Assembly: GCA_037441725.1 (NCBI GenBank)
Contig: JBBIRT010000004.1
Location: 1 to 50,449, forward strand
Length of the DNA stretch: 50,449 nt
Origin: JBBIRT01 sp037441725
Lineage (GTDB): Bacteria > Desulfobacterota > BSN033 > UBA1163
Direction: 5' to 3'
Each line of letters opens with the position of its first letter. Within the stretch, counting starts at the first letter, position 1. The position numbers and the translations under genes were made by a program. This document shows positions 42,944 to 50,449 of the stretch, piece by piece. A model generated the notes under the pieces. It had not been told where the DNA came from, did no database searches, and worked only from the letters and a program-made list of their open reading frames with translations.

Positions 42944-44218
42944 TCAGATGCTACTTTGGACGATCTCGATGAGGTCATAGGCTTCAATTTTATCCCCTGT
43001 CTCTTTGATGGCGTTTAAGAAATTCCTTTTACACCAAGGGCAGGCACTCACGATGGCCTCGGCCCCAATAGATCTTGCCTCTTTGAGCCTCTCGGAGGCA
43101 GTCCAGATAGCAAAGTCAGGATAGGCATCAATTACTCCCCCCCCAGCACCACAGCACCAGGCATATTCTTTAATACGGTACATCTCAACGAAATCAATCC
43201 CCGGAATCCTTCTCAATATTTCCCTTGGGGGTTCATAAACACCATTGGCACCTCGTCTATATTTCTTTGGTGGATCGTGAATAATCATTGGACCCAACCC
43301 CTTTTTCTCCTTCCCCTGCCAGTGGATCCAAGGTTCTCCCAACCTTCCCAGGTGGCAGGGGTCGTGATAGGTTACTTTCAAAGGGACCTTTTTATTGAAT
43401 TTGATTTTTCCTGTTTTGATTAAAAGTTCAAGGTATTGGGTGATATGGAATATCTCAATCCCCAGCTTCTTACCGATTTTATCATAGAGGACTTTGAAAG
43501 AGGCATAACAATCAGAACAAGGAGTTACCAGAGTTTTTACCCCAGCAGTCTGAAATGCCTCTCGCTGATGCTCTGCATATTTCATCAGTTCCCCCACATA
43601 TCCCAATTCATAGGCGCGTCCTCCACAACAAACCTCTTCTGCTCCTAAAATGCCAATGTCCACATTTGCCTTCTGAAGGAGGTTTAATCCAGCCCGGGCC
43701 ACTGGCCATAATTCTTTATCGAAAGAATACCGACACCCCACATGATAAATGACATCGGCCTTCTCCTTAGTAAGGTTTTTAACGTCAAGCCCTTTCGCCC
43801 AATTTCCCCTATCCGCCTTCAAAGACTGCATCATGTTATCTTCTTTCTGAAGGCCTTCGATTACACTCATATGGGCAGGGATCAATTGTCCCTCCTCAAC
43901 GCACTTCATTCTAAGTTCTTGCATCAATTGGAGGGGTTCTAAATCTTGCTGGACCTTACAGGAGATATCACAACTGCCATCCATATGACATTTATAAAGG
44001 ATATCTAAAAAGGTATCGGTTATTTCTATTCTCTCTAAGAGAAGGGAATAGGCCATGTTGAATTTTCCACTGGCTGAGAAGGCATGCCAGTGGTACCTTG
44101 AAATGGAAGGACAGCCCTCCATAAAATTTGTATTTCGAACATATCGATAGGGAATCCATTTACAATATGAACACCTCGTGCATCTCTGCATATCATGGAC
44201 ATAATCTTGCCAGGCCAT
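42944..44218 (-). CDS. CCG-domain iron-sulfur oxidoreductase (GlcF/HdrD-like)
   Basis: Fe-S electron carrier of 424 aa. The N-terminus has two cysteine clusters suited to [4Fe-4S] binding: CTRCSYCKWIPY and, about 90 residues later, CHMDGSCDISCK. Two CCG (cysteine-rich) domains follow: VGCRYSFDKEL ... EEVCCGGRAYELGY, then TYHDPCHLGR and AWCCGAGGGVID, where noncubane Fe-S clusters sit in heterodisulfide reductase. A final AIVSACPWCKRNF adds Cys. It should pass electrons from the neighbouring FAD oxidases to the quinone pool or a soluble acceptor. It has no membrane segment of its own, so any membrane link needs a partner. Confidence 0.88.
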   Translation of the reverse strand: MAWQDYVHDMQRCTRCSYCKWIPYRYVRNTNFMEGCPSISRYHWHAFSASGKFNMAYSLLLERIEITDTFLDILYKCHMDGSCDISCKVQQDLEPLQLMQELRMKCVEEGQLIPAHMSVIEGLQKEDNMMQSLKADRGNWAKGLDVKNLTKEKADVIYHVGCRYSFDKELWPVARAGLNLLQKANVDIGILGAEEVCCGGRAYELGYVGELMKYAEHQREAFQTAGVKTLVTPCSDCYASFKVLYDKIGKKLGIEIFHITQYLELLIKTGKIKFNKKVPLKVTYHDPCHLGRLGEPWIHWQGKEKKGLGPMIIHDPPKKYRRGANGVYEPPREILRRIPGIDFVEMYRIKEYAWCCGAGGGVIDAYPDFAIWTASERLKEARSIGAEAIVSACPWCKRNFLNAIKETGDKIEAYDLIEIVQSSI

Positions 44219-44282
44219 TACCTAACTCCTCTGTATATTTGCGGCAGGTTAAAGGATTTCAATGACGTTTTTATTTCTAATT

Positions 44283-45743
44283 TTAGAAACATAGTTTTCC
44301 AGGATTGAGAATTCCGTTTGGATCGAATATTTGTTTGATCTTTTTTTGCATGGCCAGAGTCCCTCTGGCCTTAGAATAGGCCACTTCCTTCCATCCCCCA
44401 TATGGTCTTGAGAAGAAACCTCCGTGATTGGCGATCTCTTTGCTTGCCTCAAGGATAAATTTCTTAGTCCCTTCGATTTCATTTATCTGATTTGGGTTAA
44501 AATAGAGATTGAATTCACAGTGACAACTGGTTCCCTGAACGATGGGTTGAATGTAAACGCCTATCTCTTCTGATGGAAAACCATAAAGGGAGGACAGATT
44601 GGATATTGTATGAATAAAACGGGGCGTCTTATCCAAAGTGGTTAAAAAGAAAAGGTCTTGAAAACCTCCCTTGAATCTCATCTTCCAGTATGGTTCGGTT
44701 GAGGGGCGGGAGAGCAGTTTTAGAAGATCATCAGCTTTTACCCCAAATATTTGATCTTGAGGGTGGAGGTGACAGGATTGAGCCATCATGCGAAAATCAG
44801 TCTCTTCAAATTCCACTTTTTCTTTAGGCAATATCCCATATCCCTCGAAACTGGTAAATAAGATCCAGGATGGGAAGAGATTTCTTAATTTATTTATTTC
44901 ATCAGGTTCATGGGTCAGGAGGCAGGCAAGATTAAGACCATTCAATATGAAGAGGGCACCACTCAACCTGAATCTTGTAAAAAGGTAACCCAATTCTAGG
45001 AGGGGCTCAATGTTTTCGGAGGGAACCAGAAGGGCTCGGCTTATCTCAGATAGGTAGCTACATTTTAGTGTGGCCCATGTGACCATGCCAATCGTTCCCT
45101 GAGCCCCTGAGATCAAACGCTGAAAATCGATATGACTATGGCCAAAGGGATTCATCTGGAATCTTCCCATTTCCCATTGTTCTTCTACCGTATCAGGACC
45201 AGAGGCCTCTCCAGTCCTGAATTTATCTCCTGTCCCAAAGATGACCTCAGCACAAAGAAAAGGATCCGTACTATCCCAATGATGACTCGGTCGAATGATC
45301 GGTTCTCTCTCCAAGGTACTGCCGATCACTGATTTAGACCTGCGTGGAAGCAATGGCATATAGGCACATAATCTGTGTTTGGCTAATTCAGATTGGAGTT
45401 CTCCATAGGTGACCCCCGGTTCGATCATGGCGATCTTATTTTTAGGGTCAATTCTAATTATTCTCTTCATTCGACTTAGATCGACGATGATCGCCCCATC
45501 GATCCCTGGGACCGTATCCCCTCTAAAATGGGGGGGGCCAGAGCTTATCGGAATAAGGGGGGTCTGAGTTTTATTTGCCCATTGGATGATTCGCTGGACT
45601 TCATCTGTATTCGCAGGTCTAACGATTCCCTTCGGTTTGATGCGTGGATTAAAACTTAAGTCTTCTGCGTATTCGTCAAGAAAGGTTGGATGATCAAAGA
45701 CATATTCACTCCCGACAATTTTTTCAAGTTCTAACTCCGCCAT
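44283..45743 (-). CDS. FAD-linked oxidase (GlcD/GlcE-like)
   Basis: Second flavoprotein of the FAD_binding_4 fold, about 486 aa. ATG 45743 (MAELELEKIVG) is preferred over an in-frame TTG at 45749. The FAD part has KPKGIVRPANTDEVQRIIQW, IPISSGPPHFRGDTVPG, VDLSRMKRIIRIDPKNKIAMIEPGVTYGEL in pieces (VDLSRMKRII, MIEPGVTYGEL) and GAQGTIGMVTWATLK. The C-terminus ends FDPNGILNPGKLCF, the hallmark of this family. It reads into the CCG protein (64 bp away). A 227-bp mobile element ends 41 bases before its start and separates it from the Fe-S/flavoprotein pair upstream, so its translation may depend on a new ribosome site. Confidence 0.87.
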   Translation of the reverse strand: MAELELEKIVGSEYVFDHPTFLDEYAEDLSFNPRIKPKGIVRPANTDEVQRIIQWANKTQTPLIPISSGPPHFRGDTVPGIDGAIIVDLSRMKRIIRIDPKNKIAMIEPGVTYGELQSELAKHRLCAYMPLLPRRSKSVIGSTLEREPIIRPSHHWDSTDPFLCAEVIFGTGDKFRTGEASGPDTVEEQWEMGRFQMNPFGHSHIDFQRLISGAQGTIGMVTWATLKCSYLSEISRALLVPSENIEPLLELGYLFTRFRLSGALFILNGLNLACLLTHEPDEINKLRNLFPSWILFTSFEGYGILPKEKVEFEETDFRMMAQSCHLHPQDQIFGVKADDLLKLLSRPSTEPYWKMRFKGGFQDLFFLTTLDKTPRFIHTISNLSSLYGFPSEEIGVYIQPIVQGTSCHCEFNLYFNPNQINEIEGTKKFILEASKEIANHGGFFSRPYGGWKEVAYSKARGTLAMQKKIKQIFDPNGILNPGKLCF

Positions 45744-45783
45744 CCGCAACCCCCGACAGGATTTTAAAAGGAGACTTAGATTC

Positions 45784-46010
45784 GTAATGCTTCACTCATT
45801 CGTGGAATTAGGCAGGGATCTCGGAGAAAATTTTATAGCGGAAACCTCAGCTTGCCCCATAACTCCAGAATTCCTTATACATTTGAAGGCTGTCATGAGT
45901 TGGATGAAATGACTTTTACCCACCCCTTTTTGAAGTGCTCCGCTTTATAAAATTTTCGGAGATATCCCTGCCTGATCCTAACAGGGTTCCCCACTTCAGT
46001 GATGCATTAC
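45784..46010. mobile_element. 227-bp MITE-like element, copy C (inverted)
   Basis: Third copy, inverted relative to A and B, with the same length and ends. It is flanked by a perfect 8-bp duplication TTAGATTC (45776-45783 and 46011-46018). It lies inside the catabolic operon, between the 2Fe-2S protein gene and the second FAD oxidase, and is transcribed if the operon is read through. Its inverted ends could then form a long hairpin that changes downstream expression. Confidence 0.85.
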
Positions 46011-46021
46011 TTAGATTCTTA

Positions 46022-46429
46022 TCAAACGTGATTAAGTTTTACTCTCTTCAGAAGGCTTCCTTCCATTTTTCTAAAAATTCCATCCGGTGTAGTTAAAGTG
46101 ATTCCGAAATCCACTACCAAATCTTTGATGATGGGAAATCCCCTTAATGGCTCAACCAGGAGGTGTTCTCCAGGGTTAAGAGGTCTTGAGCAGGTTTGGA
46201 TCCCTTTTCCATCTACCATCATAAGGCAGGACATACACCACGAACAGCCACAACAATAGTCCCGAAAGGATAATGTTTCATCAAGGTTGTCTCGGACATA
46301 CTTTATCGCACTTAATAATAAAAGCCCTTCTCTCCACGGGAGGTTATAATTTTGATATTTTGGTTTAAGATCTATACTGGGATCGTATCTGAATATTTTT
46401 AATGAAATCGGTTCGATCTTCATACTCAC
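46022..46429 (-). CDS. 2Fe-2S iron-sulfur protein (N-terminal half of a SdhB/FrdB-like subunit)
   Basis: A 135-aa protein with only the plant-type ferredoxin domain of succinate dehydrogenase/fumarate reductase iron-sulfur subunits. Ligands are C60, C65, C68 and C80 (C-x4-C-x2-C-x11-C in CGCSWCMSCLMMVDGKGIQTC, given in parts as CGCSWC and MSC), with two extra Cys at 59 and 62. The C-terminal domain of about 100 residues that holds the [4Fe-4S] and [3Fe-4S] clusters is missing. It overlaps the flavoprotein gene by four bases, so the two are made together. Electron transfer would have to go to another Fe-S protein, perhaps the CCG protein. It could be a natural small subunit rather than a truncation. 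Confidence 0.8.
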   Translation of the reverse strand: MSMKIEPISLKIFRYDPSIDLKPKYQNYNLPWREGLLLLSAIKYVRDNLDETLSFRDYCCGCSWCMSCLMMVDGKGIQTCSRPLNPGEHLLVEPLRGFPIIKDLVVDFGITLTTPDGIFRKMEGSLLKRVKLNHV

Positions 46430-48144
46430 TCTCCAACATTGAGTTTCGTGATGATGACAGGAGTGGTGCTTAATTCCATGGCCCCATCTTTTTTAAGTAC
46501 CTGGGTATGTTTGAGCCAGGCTGGATCAGTCTCTGGGTAATCTTCACGATAATGGGCACCTCTGCTCTCTTTTCTAAAGAGGGCTGATCGGACGATCATT
46601 TCTGCAACATCCAACATATATGGAACTTGAATGGACTCTACCCATCCAAGATTGAATCTCATTCCTTGAGGAGCACGTATCTTAGGAAGATCATTTTTTC
46701 TAATAGAATCGATCTCTGATAAAGCCTTCAAAAGCCCAGTTTCTGTTCGGGCCACTCCGACATATTCCGCCATAATGGTAGCCAATCTATCCATCAATAT
46801 CTTTGGAGCGATTCCTTGATTTTTGAAGAATCCCAATAGCCTTTCATGTTCCTCTTTAACGATCGTTTGTTCAGATTCAATCCAATTCGATTTCTTTGCA
46901 AATTCTCCTGCATATCTTCCGGCCCTTGCACCAAAGACGATAATTTCAACCAGAGCATTTCCACCCATTCGATTGGCTCCATGAACCCCACCTGAAACCT
47001 CCCCTGCTGCAAAAAGCCCTTCTATATTGGTCTCACCTCTTTCATTAATTCGAACCCCTCCCATAAAAAAGTGAGCTCCGCCCGGGGTAAATTCGATTCT
47101 CCATTTTTTTGGATCAGGATCCTTGACGCTCATCGCCTTGATCAATTTCCATCTTTCTTTTGCGATTTCTACAGCGAGGGAAAGTTTAAGCTGTTCCTCA
47201 ATCTCCTCACTCGAAAGAGGAGACACGGTAAGATCGATGTAGACTCCTCCTCGTTCCGTTCCTCTTCCTTCTTTAATCTCTTTGTAAGCGAGCCTTTGAA
47301 TCGCGTCTCTTGGAAGGGGTAATTTCATGAATTCCTGACCGAGTGCATTCACATATTTTCCTCCACACATACTGACGAGCAGGGCGGGGTTGCCCAGAAG
47401 CCAGGGAGGATAGAGTTGATTGCCAGTGAACTGAACCATCTCCATATCAATCAGCTCTGCGCCGATATGATAGGCTAAGGCATAACCCATTCCGGTTGCA
47501 TGACCATGCATCCCAAACGGGGCATTGGTAGAGTGGGGGTACAGTTCTCCCAAACCTCCTGAGGCGAGAATCGTTGATTTAGCTTCGATGACAAAGAAAT
47601 CACCGGTCCTGATATTGAGAACAGTCGCTCCAATAACCTTCTTACCCGCCATGAGTAGTTTGGTGGCAATAGCATCCTCCATAGGAGTGACATTGGGGTG
47701 ACGTTCAAGCTCATTTCTTAAGGCTGCCATGTAAGTGACCCCTGGGATATAGTGTCCCCTTGGGAATGAGGGCCCATCTTTAGGGGCATCAGGGGATTGC
47801 CCCCCTCCATGTGCCTTCTTGGCGAAGGTAAGCATCTTTGCTCCCCATTGGACCAACTCTTCTGCTCTTTGGGGTCCTTCCTCGACTAAAACCTCTATGA
47901 GGTTTTGATCATTTAAATAGCATCCAATTTGAATGATATCTTTAAAAAGATAATGGGGCCTGTCTTCTGGATGGGAGACCCATTGCATTCCCCCATTGGC
48001 CATTGAGGTCAGGCCACTCTTTCCAATGGGCCCTTGATTGAGGATAACAATACTCAGTTCCGGGTAATTCCTCGCCACTTCAATGGCTGCCCGTGCTCCA
48101 GCCCCCCCTGCACCGATCACCAATACATCCGTTTTGATTTTCAT
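46426..48144 (-). CDS. Fumarate reductase/succinate dehydrogenase-like flavoprotein
   Basis: FAD oxidoreductase, 572 aa. The dinucleotide motif is LVIGAGGAGARAAIEV, the FAD loop is GKSGLTSMANGG, and the catalytic segment is HGANRMGGNALVEIIVFGARAG (as HGANRMGGN). Where membrane succinate dehydrogenases have the covalent FAD His (SHT), this protein has GLT, so FAD is probably bound non-covalently as in soluble reductases, NadB or AprA. The substrate is not certain: fumarate, another enoate, or a CoA-linked or cyclic compound. It is coupled to the 2Fe-2S gene and lies 137 bp downstream of the permease gene. Confidence 0.87.
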   Translation of the reverse strand: MKIKTDVLVIGAGGAGARAAIEVARNYPELSIVILNQGPIGKSGLTSMANGGMQWVSHPEDRPHYLFKDIIQIGCYLNDQNLIEVLVEEGPQRAEELVQWGAKMLTFAKKAHGGGQSPDAPKDGPSFPRGHYIPGVTYMAALRNELERHPNVTPMEDAIATKLLMAGKKVIGATVLNIRTGDFFVIEAKSTILASGGLGELYPHSTNAPFGMHGHATGMGYALAYHIGAELIDMEMVQFTGNQLYPPWLLGNPALLVSMCGGKYVNALGQEFMKLPLPRDAIQRLAYKEIKEGRGTERGGVYIDLTVSPLSSEEIEEQLKLSLAVEIAKERWKLIKAMSVKDPDPKKWRIEFTPGGAHFFMGGVRINERGETNIEGLFAAGEVSGGVHGANRMGGNALVEIIVFGARAGRYAGEFAKKSNWIESEQTIVKEEHERLLGFFKNQGIAPKILMDRLATIMAEYVGVARTETGLLKALSEIDSIRKNDLPKIRAPQGMRFNLGWVESIQVPYMLDVAEMIVRSALFRKESRGAHYREDYPETDPAWLKHTQVLKKDGAMELSTTPVIITKLNVGE

Positions 48145-48281
48145 TAAAAATCACCCCTCAAATCTCTCTATGGGCTCCCTTTAGGCCTTTCTAATATTAC
48201 CATAATCATTGAGTGGAGCAATTATACAAAAGTAGAATTTCTAATCAAGTCCTATCTTTCTTTCCCTTTTCTTTTTATTGG

Positions 48282-49178
48282 TCATAGGGTTCCTCTAAGT
48301 CTGGGATCGAGGGCATCTCTTAATCCGTCTCCCACCATATTAAAGGCAAATACCACTAACATAATGGCTGCACCAGGTGCAAAAGAAAGTATAGGAAGCT
48401 TCATAAGGTATCGATAGCCTTCATTCACCATCGCTCCCCAGGCTGCTCCAGGGGGTTCAATTCCGATTCCCAGAAAACTGAGACTGGCCTCCGCCAGGAT
48501 CAGAAATCCCAACTGTAGGGTGATGACCACGATGATGGGTGGGAATGCATTTGGAAGGATATGTCGCACCATAATACGCAGACTTCCAGAACCCATGGCT
48601 TGTTCAGCCAGAATGTAATCATTTTCTTTAATGGTCAGGGCCATTCCACATGTCACCCTGGTATAGACCGGAACGGTAGCAATCCCCAATGCTAAAATTA
48701 CATTGTGAATTCCTCCCCCTAACAGGGCTGCAATTAAAAGGGCCAGGACAATCATGGGGAAAGGCATAAAAACATCTGTAAGCCTCATAATGATCATATT
48801 GATCAATCCCCCAAAATATCCTGCGATGATTCCAAGGGTGATCCCGATGGATGCTGAAATGGCCATGGATGAGAACCCTACGATCATCGCTGTCCTTGAA
48901 CCATAGATGAGCCGACTTAGTGTATCTCTGCCAATCGCATCTGTTCCAAGGAGATGATCCTTTGAGGGTTGAAGTAGAATATTGTTTAAGTCCTGTTGAT
49001 ATGGATCGTAAGGCGCCAACCAGTTAGCAAAGAATGCCGTAAAACTAAAAATCAATAATATGAATAATCCGAACATGACCATTCTGCGTTGAAAAAATAC
49101 TCTACAGAAACGTCTCCATTCGCTGATATGGGGAGGGGCCTCAGAGGGACCTAACATGGTGGTTTTTTTTGCTGACAT
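48282..49178 (-). CDS. Dipeptide/oligopeptide-type ABC transporter permease, DppC family
   Basis: Inner-membrane permease, 298 aa. It starts with an OppC-type N-terminal helix (FGLFILLIFSFTAFFANWLAPYDP in pieces: FGLFILLIFSF, LAPYDPYQQDL). It contains LLGTDAIGRDTLSRLIYGSRTA, the family signature (LLGTDAIGRDTLSR). The coupling EAA loop is YILAEQAMGSGSLRIMVRHILPNAFP, and the C-terminus has GDGLRDALDPRLRG. It pairs with the permease at 49286. ATPases are not adjacent; the nearest oligopeptide-type one is at 11999. Relatives carry peptides, nickel and also sugars or aromatic acids. Confidence 0.92.
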   Translation of the reverse strand: MSAKKTTMLGPSEAPPHISEWRRFCRVFFQRRMVMFGLFILLIFSFTAFFANWLAPYDPYQQDLNNILLQPSKDHLLGTDAIGRDTLSRLIYGSRTAMIVGFSSMAISASIGITLGIIAGYFGGLINMIIMRLTDVFMPFPMIVLALLIAALLGGGIHNVILALGIATVPVYTRVTCGMALTIKENDYILAEQAMGSGSLRIMVRHILPNAFPPIIVVITLQLGFLILAEASLSFLGIGIEPPGAAWGAMVNEGYRYLMKLPILSFAPGAAIMLVVFAFNMVGDGLRDALDPRLRGTL

Positions 49179-49285
49179 GATTTAAATTTTACAATTCCTT
49201 TGGTACAATGAATGGTGAATGATATATGATGAACAATAGAAATAGTAGACCTTCTCTCGTTCAATGTTCCTTTTTGGGTGAAGAG

Positions 49286-50245
49286 TTACCCATACTTTAT
49301 CCTTGGATCAAGCCAGCCATAGGAGATGTCAACAATCAGATTTGCAAATACGACCATCGCTGCAAAGATGAGAGTACAGGACTGAACCACTGCATAGTCC
49401 TGGGCAAAGATACTAGTGACCATCAAATAACCGATCCCAGGAATAGAGAACACCGTTTCGACAATCACTGAACCGCCAAAAATCCAACCAAAATGTAGTC
49501 CAAGAACGGTAATAACCGGGATAAGACTATTTTTTAGAGCATGCCTTAATACGATTAATCTTTCTCTTAACCCTTTAGACCAGGCCGTGCGAATAAAATC
49601 TTGCCTGATCACCTCGAGCATGCTGGATCTCATCTGGCGTGCTGTAGCAGCTAAAGCTCCAATAGAAAGGCATATCACAGGCATGATTGCCTGTTTGGTG
49701 CTCATCCAAAAATCCTTTAAAGGTGATGTATAACCGATGATGGGCAACCAATTGAGCTTAAGGCCAAAAATGTAAATCATCAATATCCCAAGCCAGAAGA
49801 TAGGCACGGTTATTCCAATATAGGTTAATGGGGTGACCACCCTATCTGCCCATTGACCCCGCCTTATTGCAGCAAGCAGTCCTGCCAGGATGCCTAAGAA
49901 TGTACTTAGGAGGAAAGCCATTAGACCTAAGTGGATCGTTACAGGGTATCGTTCAAGAAGTAGCCTGCTTACAGGCTGATTGTAGAAGATTGAATCTCCG
50001 AAGTCTCCTCTAACCACTCCGTAGACCCACTTCACGTATTGCACCCATATCGGTCTATCCAATCCAAACTGGTGGCGTAACTTTTCAATCCCTTCCTCTG
50101 ATAAGCTGGAGAGCTGTTGGCTTTGACCGAGATAGATCACCAGTGGATCACCCGGGAGAAGTCGCATGGCTAAGAAAATAACAAGGGTAACCATGAAAAG
50201 TACAAATAGGGTCTGGATCAGGCGACGGATAATATAGGTGGTCAT
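49286..50245 (-). CDS. Dipeptide/oligopeptide-type ABC transporter permease, DppB family
   Basis: Inner-membrane permease, about 319 aa. ATG 50245 (MTTYIIRRLIQTLFVLF) is preferred, with AAGGAT upstream; a longer start would only add a charged extension. The N-terminus has FLAMRLLPGDPLVIY, then GLDRPIWVQYVKWVYGVVRGDFGDSI in parts (GLDRPIWVQY, GVVRGDFGDSI). The EAA loop is IRTAWSKGLRERLIVLRHALKNSLIP. It is 107 bp upstream of the dppC-like gene. A hairpin separates it from whatever precedes it, presumably a binding-protein gene whose end lies at or beyond the right edge. Confidence 0.92.
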   Translation of the reverse strand: MTTYIIRRLIQTLFVLFMVTLVIFLAMRLLPGDPLVIYLGQSQQLSSLSEEGIEKLRHQFGLDRPIWVQYVKWVYGVVRGDFGDSIFYNQPVSRLLLERYPVTIHLGLMAFLLSTFLGILAGLLAAIRRGQWADRVVTPLTYIGITVPIFWLGILMIYIFGLKLNWLPIIGYTSPLKDFWMSTKQAIMPVICLSIGALAATARQMRSSMLEVIRQDFIRTAWSKGLRERLIVLRHALKNSLIPVITVLGLHFGWIFGGSVIVETVFSIPGIGYLMVTSIFAQDYAVVQSCTLIFAAMVVFANLIVDISYGWLDPRIKYG

Positions 50246-50302
50246 CTTATCCTTATACCCTAATCCTAAGCCAAATAATTTTAAACAGGACTCTTTTAAA
50301 TG

Positions 50303-50350
50303 CAAGGGTGACCCAGGGATTTATAAGTGTTATCCCCTGAATCACCCTTG
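50303..50350 (-). terminator. Stem-loop upstream of the dppB-like gene
   Basis: CAAGGGTGA (50303-50311) pairs with TCACCCTTG (50342-50350), with inner pairing AGGGAT/ATCCCCT. On the minus strand it precedes dppB by about 60 bases. A hairpin between binding-protein and permease genes is common in ABC operons and limits expression of the downstream genes. The far right of the window (50351-50449) shows no reliable reading frame. Confidence 0.45.
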
Positions 50351-50449
50351 TTTTAATAACCAATCCCCTACTTCTTCTCTATCCAGTCGTTGTTGATCCA
50401 CCATTAAGTCCAGTCCACTTCTTTATAATAATTGGAATGGACTTAGGTT

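Noticed and set aside
50351..50449. Possible C-terminus of a peptide-binding protein (DppA-like) on the minus strand
   Set aside because: One frame gives a plausible tail (NYYKEVDWT, then WWINNDWIEKK), but it is broken by two TAA codons within 100 bases and lies at the window edge, so no gene can be supported.

Overview
The window reads as a metagenome-derived scaffold from an anaerobic, Gram-negative, Desulfobacterota-like bacterium (formerly Deltaproteobacteria). The clues are acyl-CoA and beta-oxidation genes, a tungsten-type aldehyde:ferredoxin oxidoreductase, CCG-domain Fe-S electron carriers, a TIGR04076-type protein, outer-membrane barrels and an NtrC-type sigma-54 regulator. Assembly scars are present: N gaps at 2647-2656, 6935-6944 and 9898-9907, and a G homopolymer at 2599-2646. 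I found no rRNA, tRNA or CRISPR.

Layout. (1) 1-11.6 kb, minus strand: a branched-chain-type ABC importer (livK-H-M-G-F) followed by a thiolase and a fadN-fadA-fadE beta-oxidation set, probably one acid uptake and oxidation region. (2) 12-19.4 kb: an orphan oligopeptide-type ATPase, then on the plus strand an acyl-CoA dehydrogenase, ComEC, an adenosine-specific-kinase-like protein and a ThDP enzyme. (3) 19.7-30.6 kb: an NtrC-family response regulator; a small secreted protein behind a candidate sigma-54 promoter with upstream repeats; an unknown 255-aa gene; a protein resembling a TssB-TssC (type VI contractile sheath) fusion; and a two-FHA protein, PP2C phosphatase, secreted trypsin-like protease, Ser/Thr kinase with a PEGA domain, and two CsgG/FlgO-like envelope proteins. 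This resembles the threonine-phosphorylation module of type VI systems, but no tube, spike or membrane-complex gene is visible. It is the best candidate here for an undescribed system. (4) 30.6-35.1 kb, minus strand: a tandemly duplicated pair of CsgG-like/TPR protein plus outer-membrane barrel; one CsgG-like copy has an in-frame amber codon. (5) 35.3-36.2 kb: a 3-hydroxybutyryl-CoA dehydrogenase. (6) 36.2-50.3 kb: twelve minus-strand genes in series, with dipeptide-type permeases, a fumarate-reductase-like flavoprotein with a 2Fe-2S-only partner, two FAD oxidases around a CCG Fe-S protein (glycolate-oxidase-like), two SDRs, an aldehyde oxidoreductase, a TIGR04076-type protein and a cupin. They look like the uptake and stepwise oxidation of an unidentified substrate.

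Three copies of one 227-bp element (11732-11958, 19450-19676, 45784-46010 inverted) start GTAATGC and end GCATTAC. Each is flanked by an 8-bp direct repeat, two perfect and one with a single mismatch. They are non-coding and behave like a MITE family; the GTAA termini and 8-bp duplication resemble IS66-family transposition. The copies lie next to the liv promoter, just upstream of the NtrC-type regulator, and inside the large catabolic operon.
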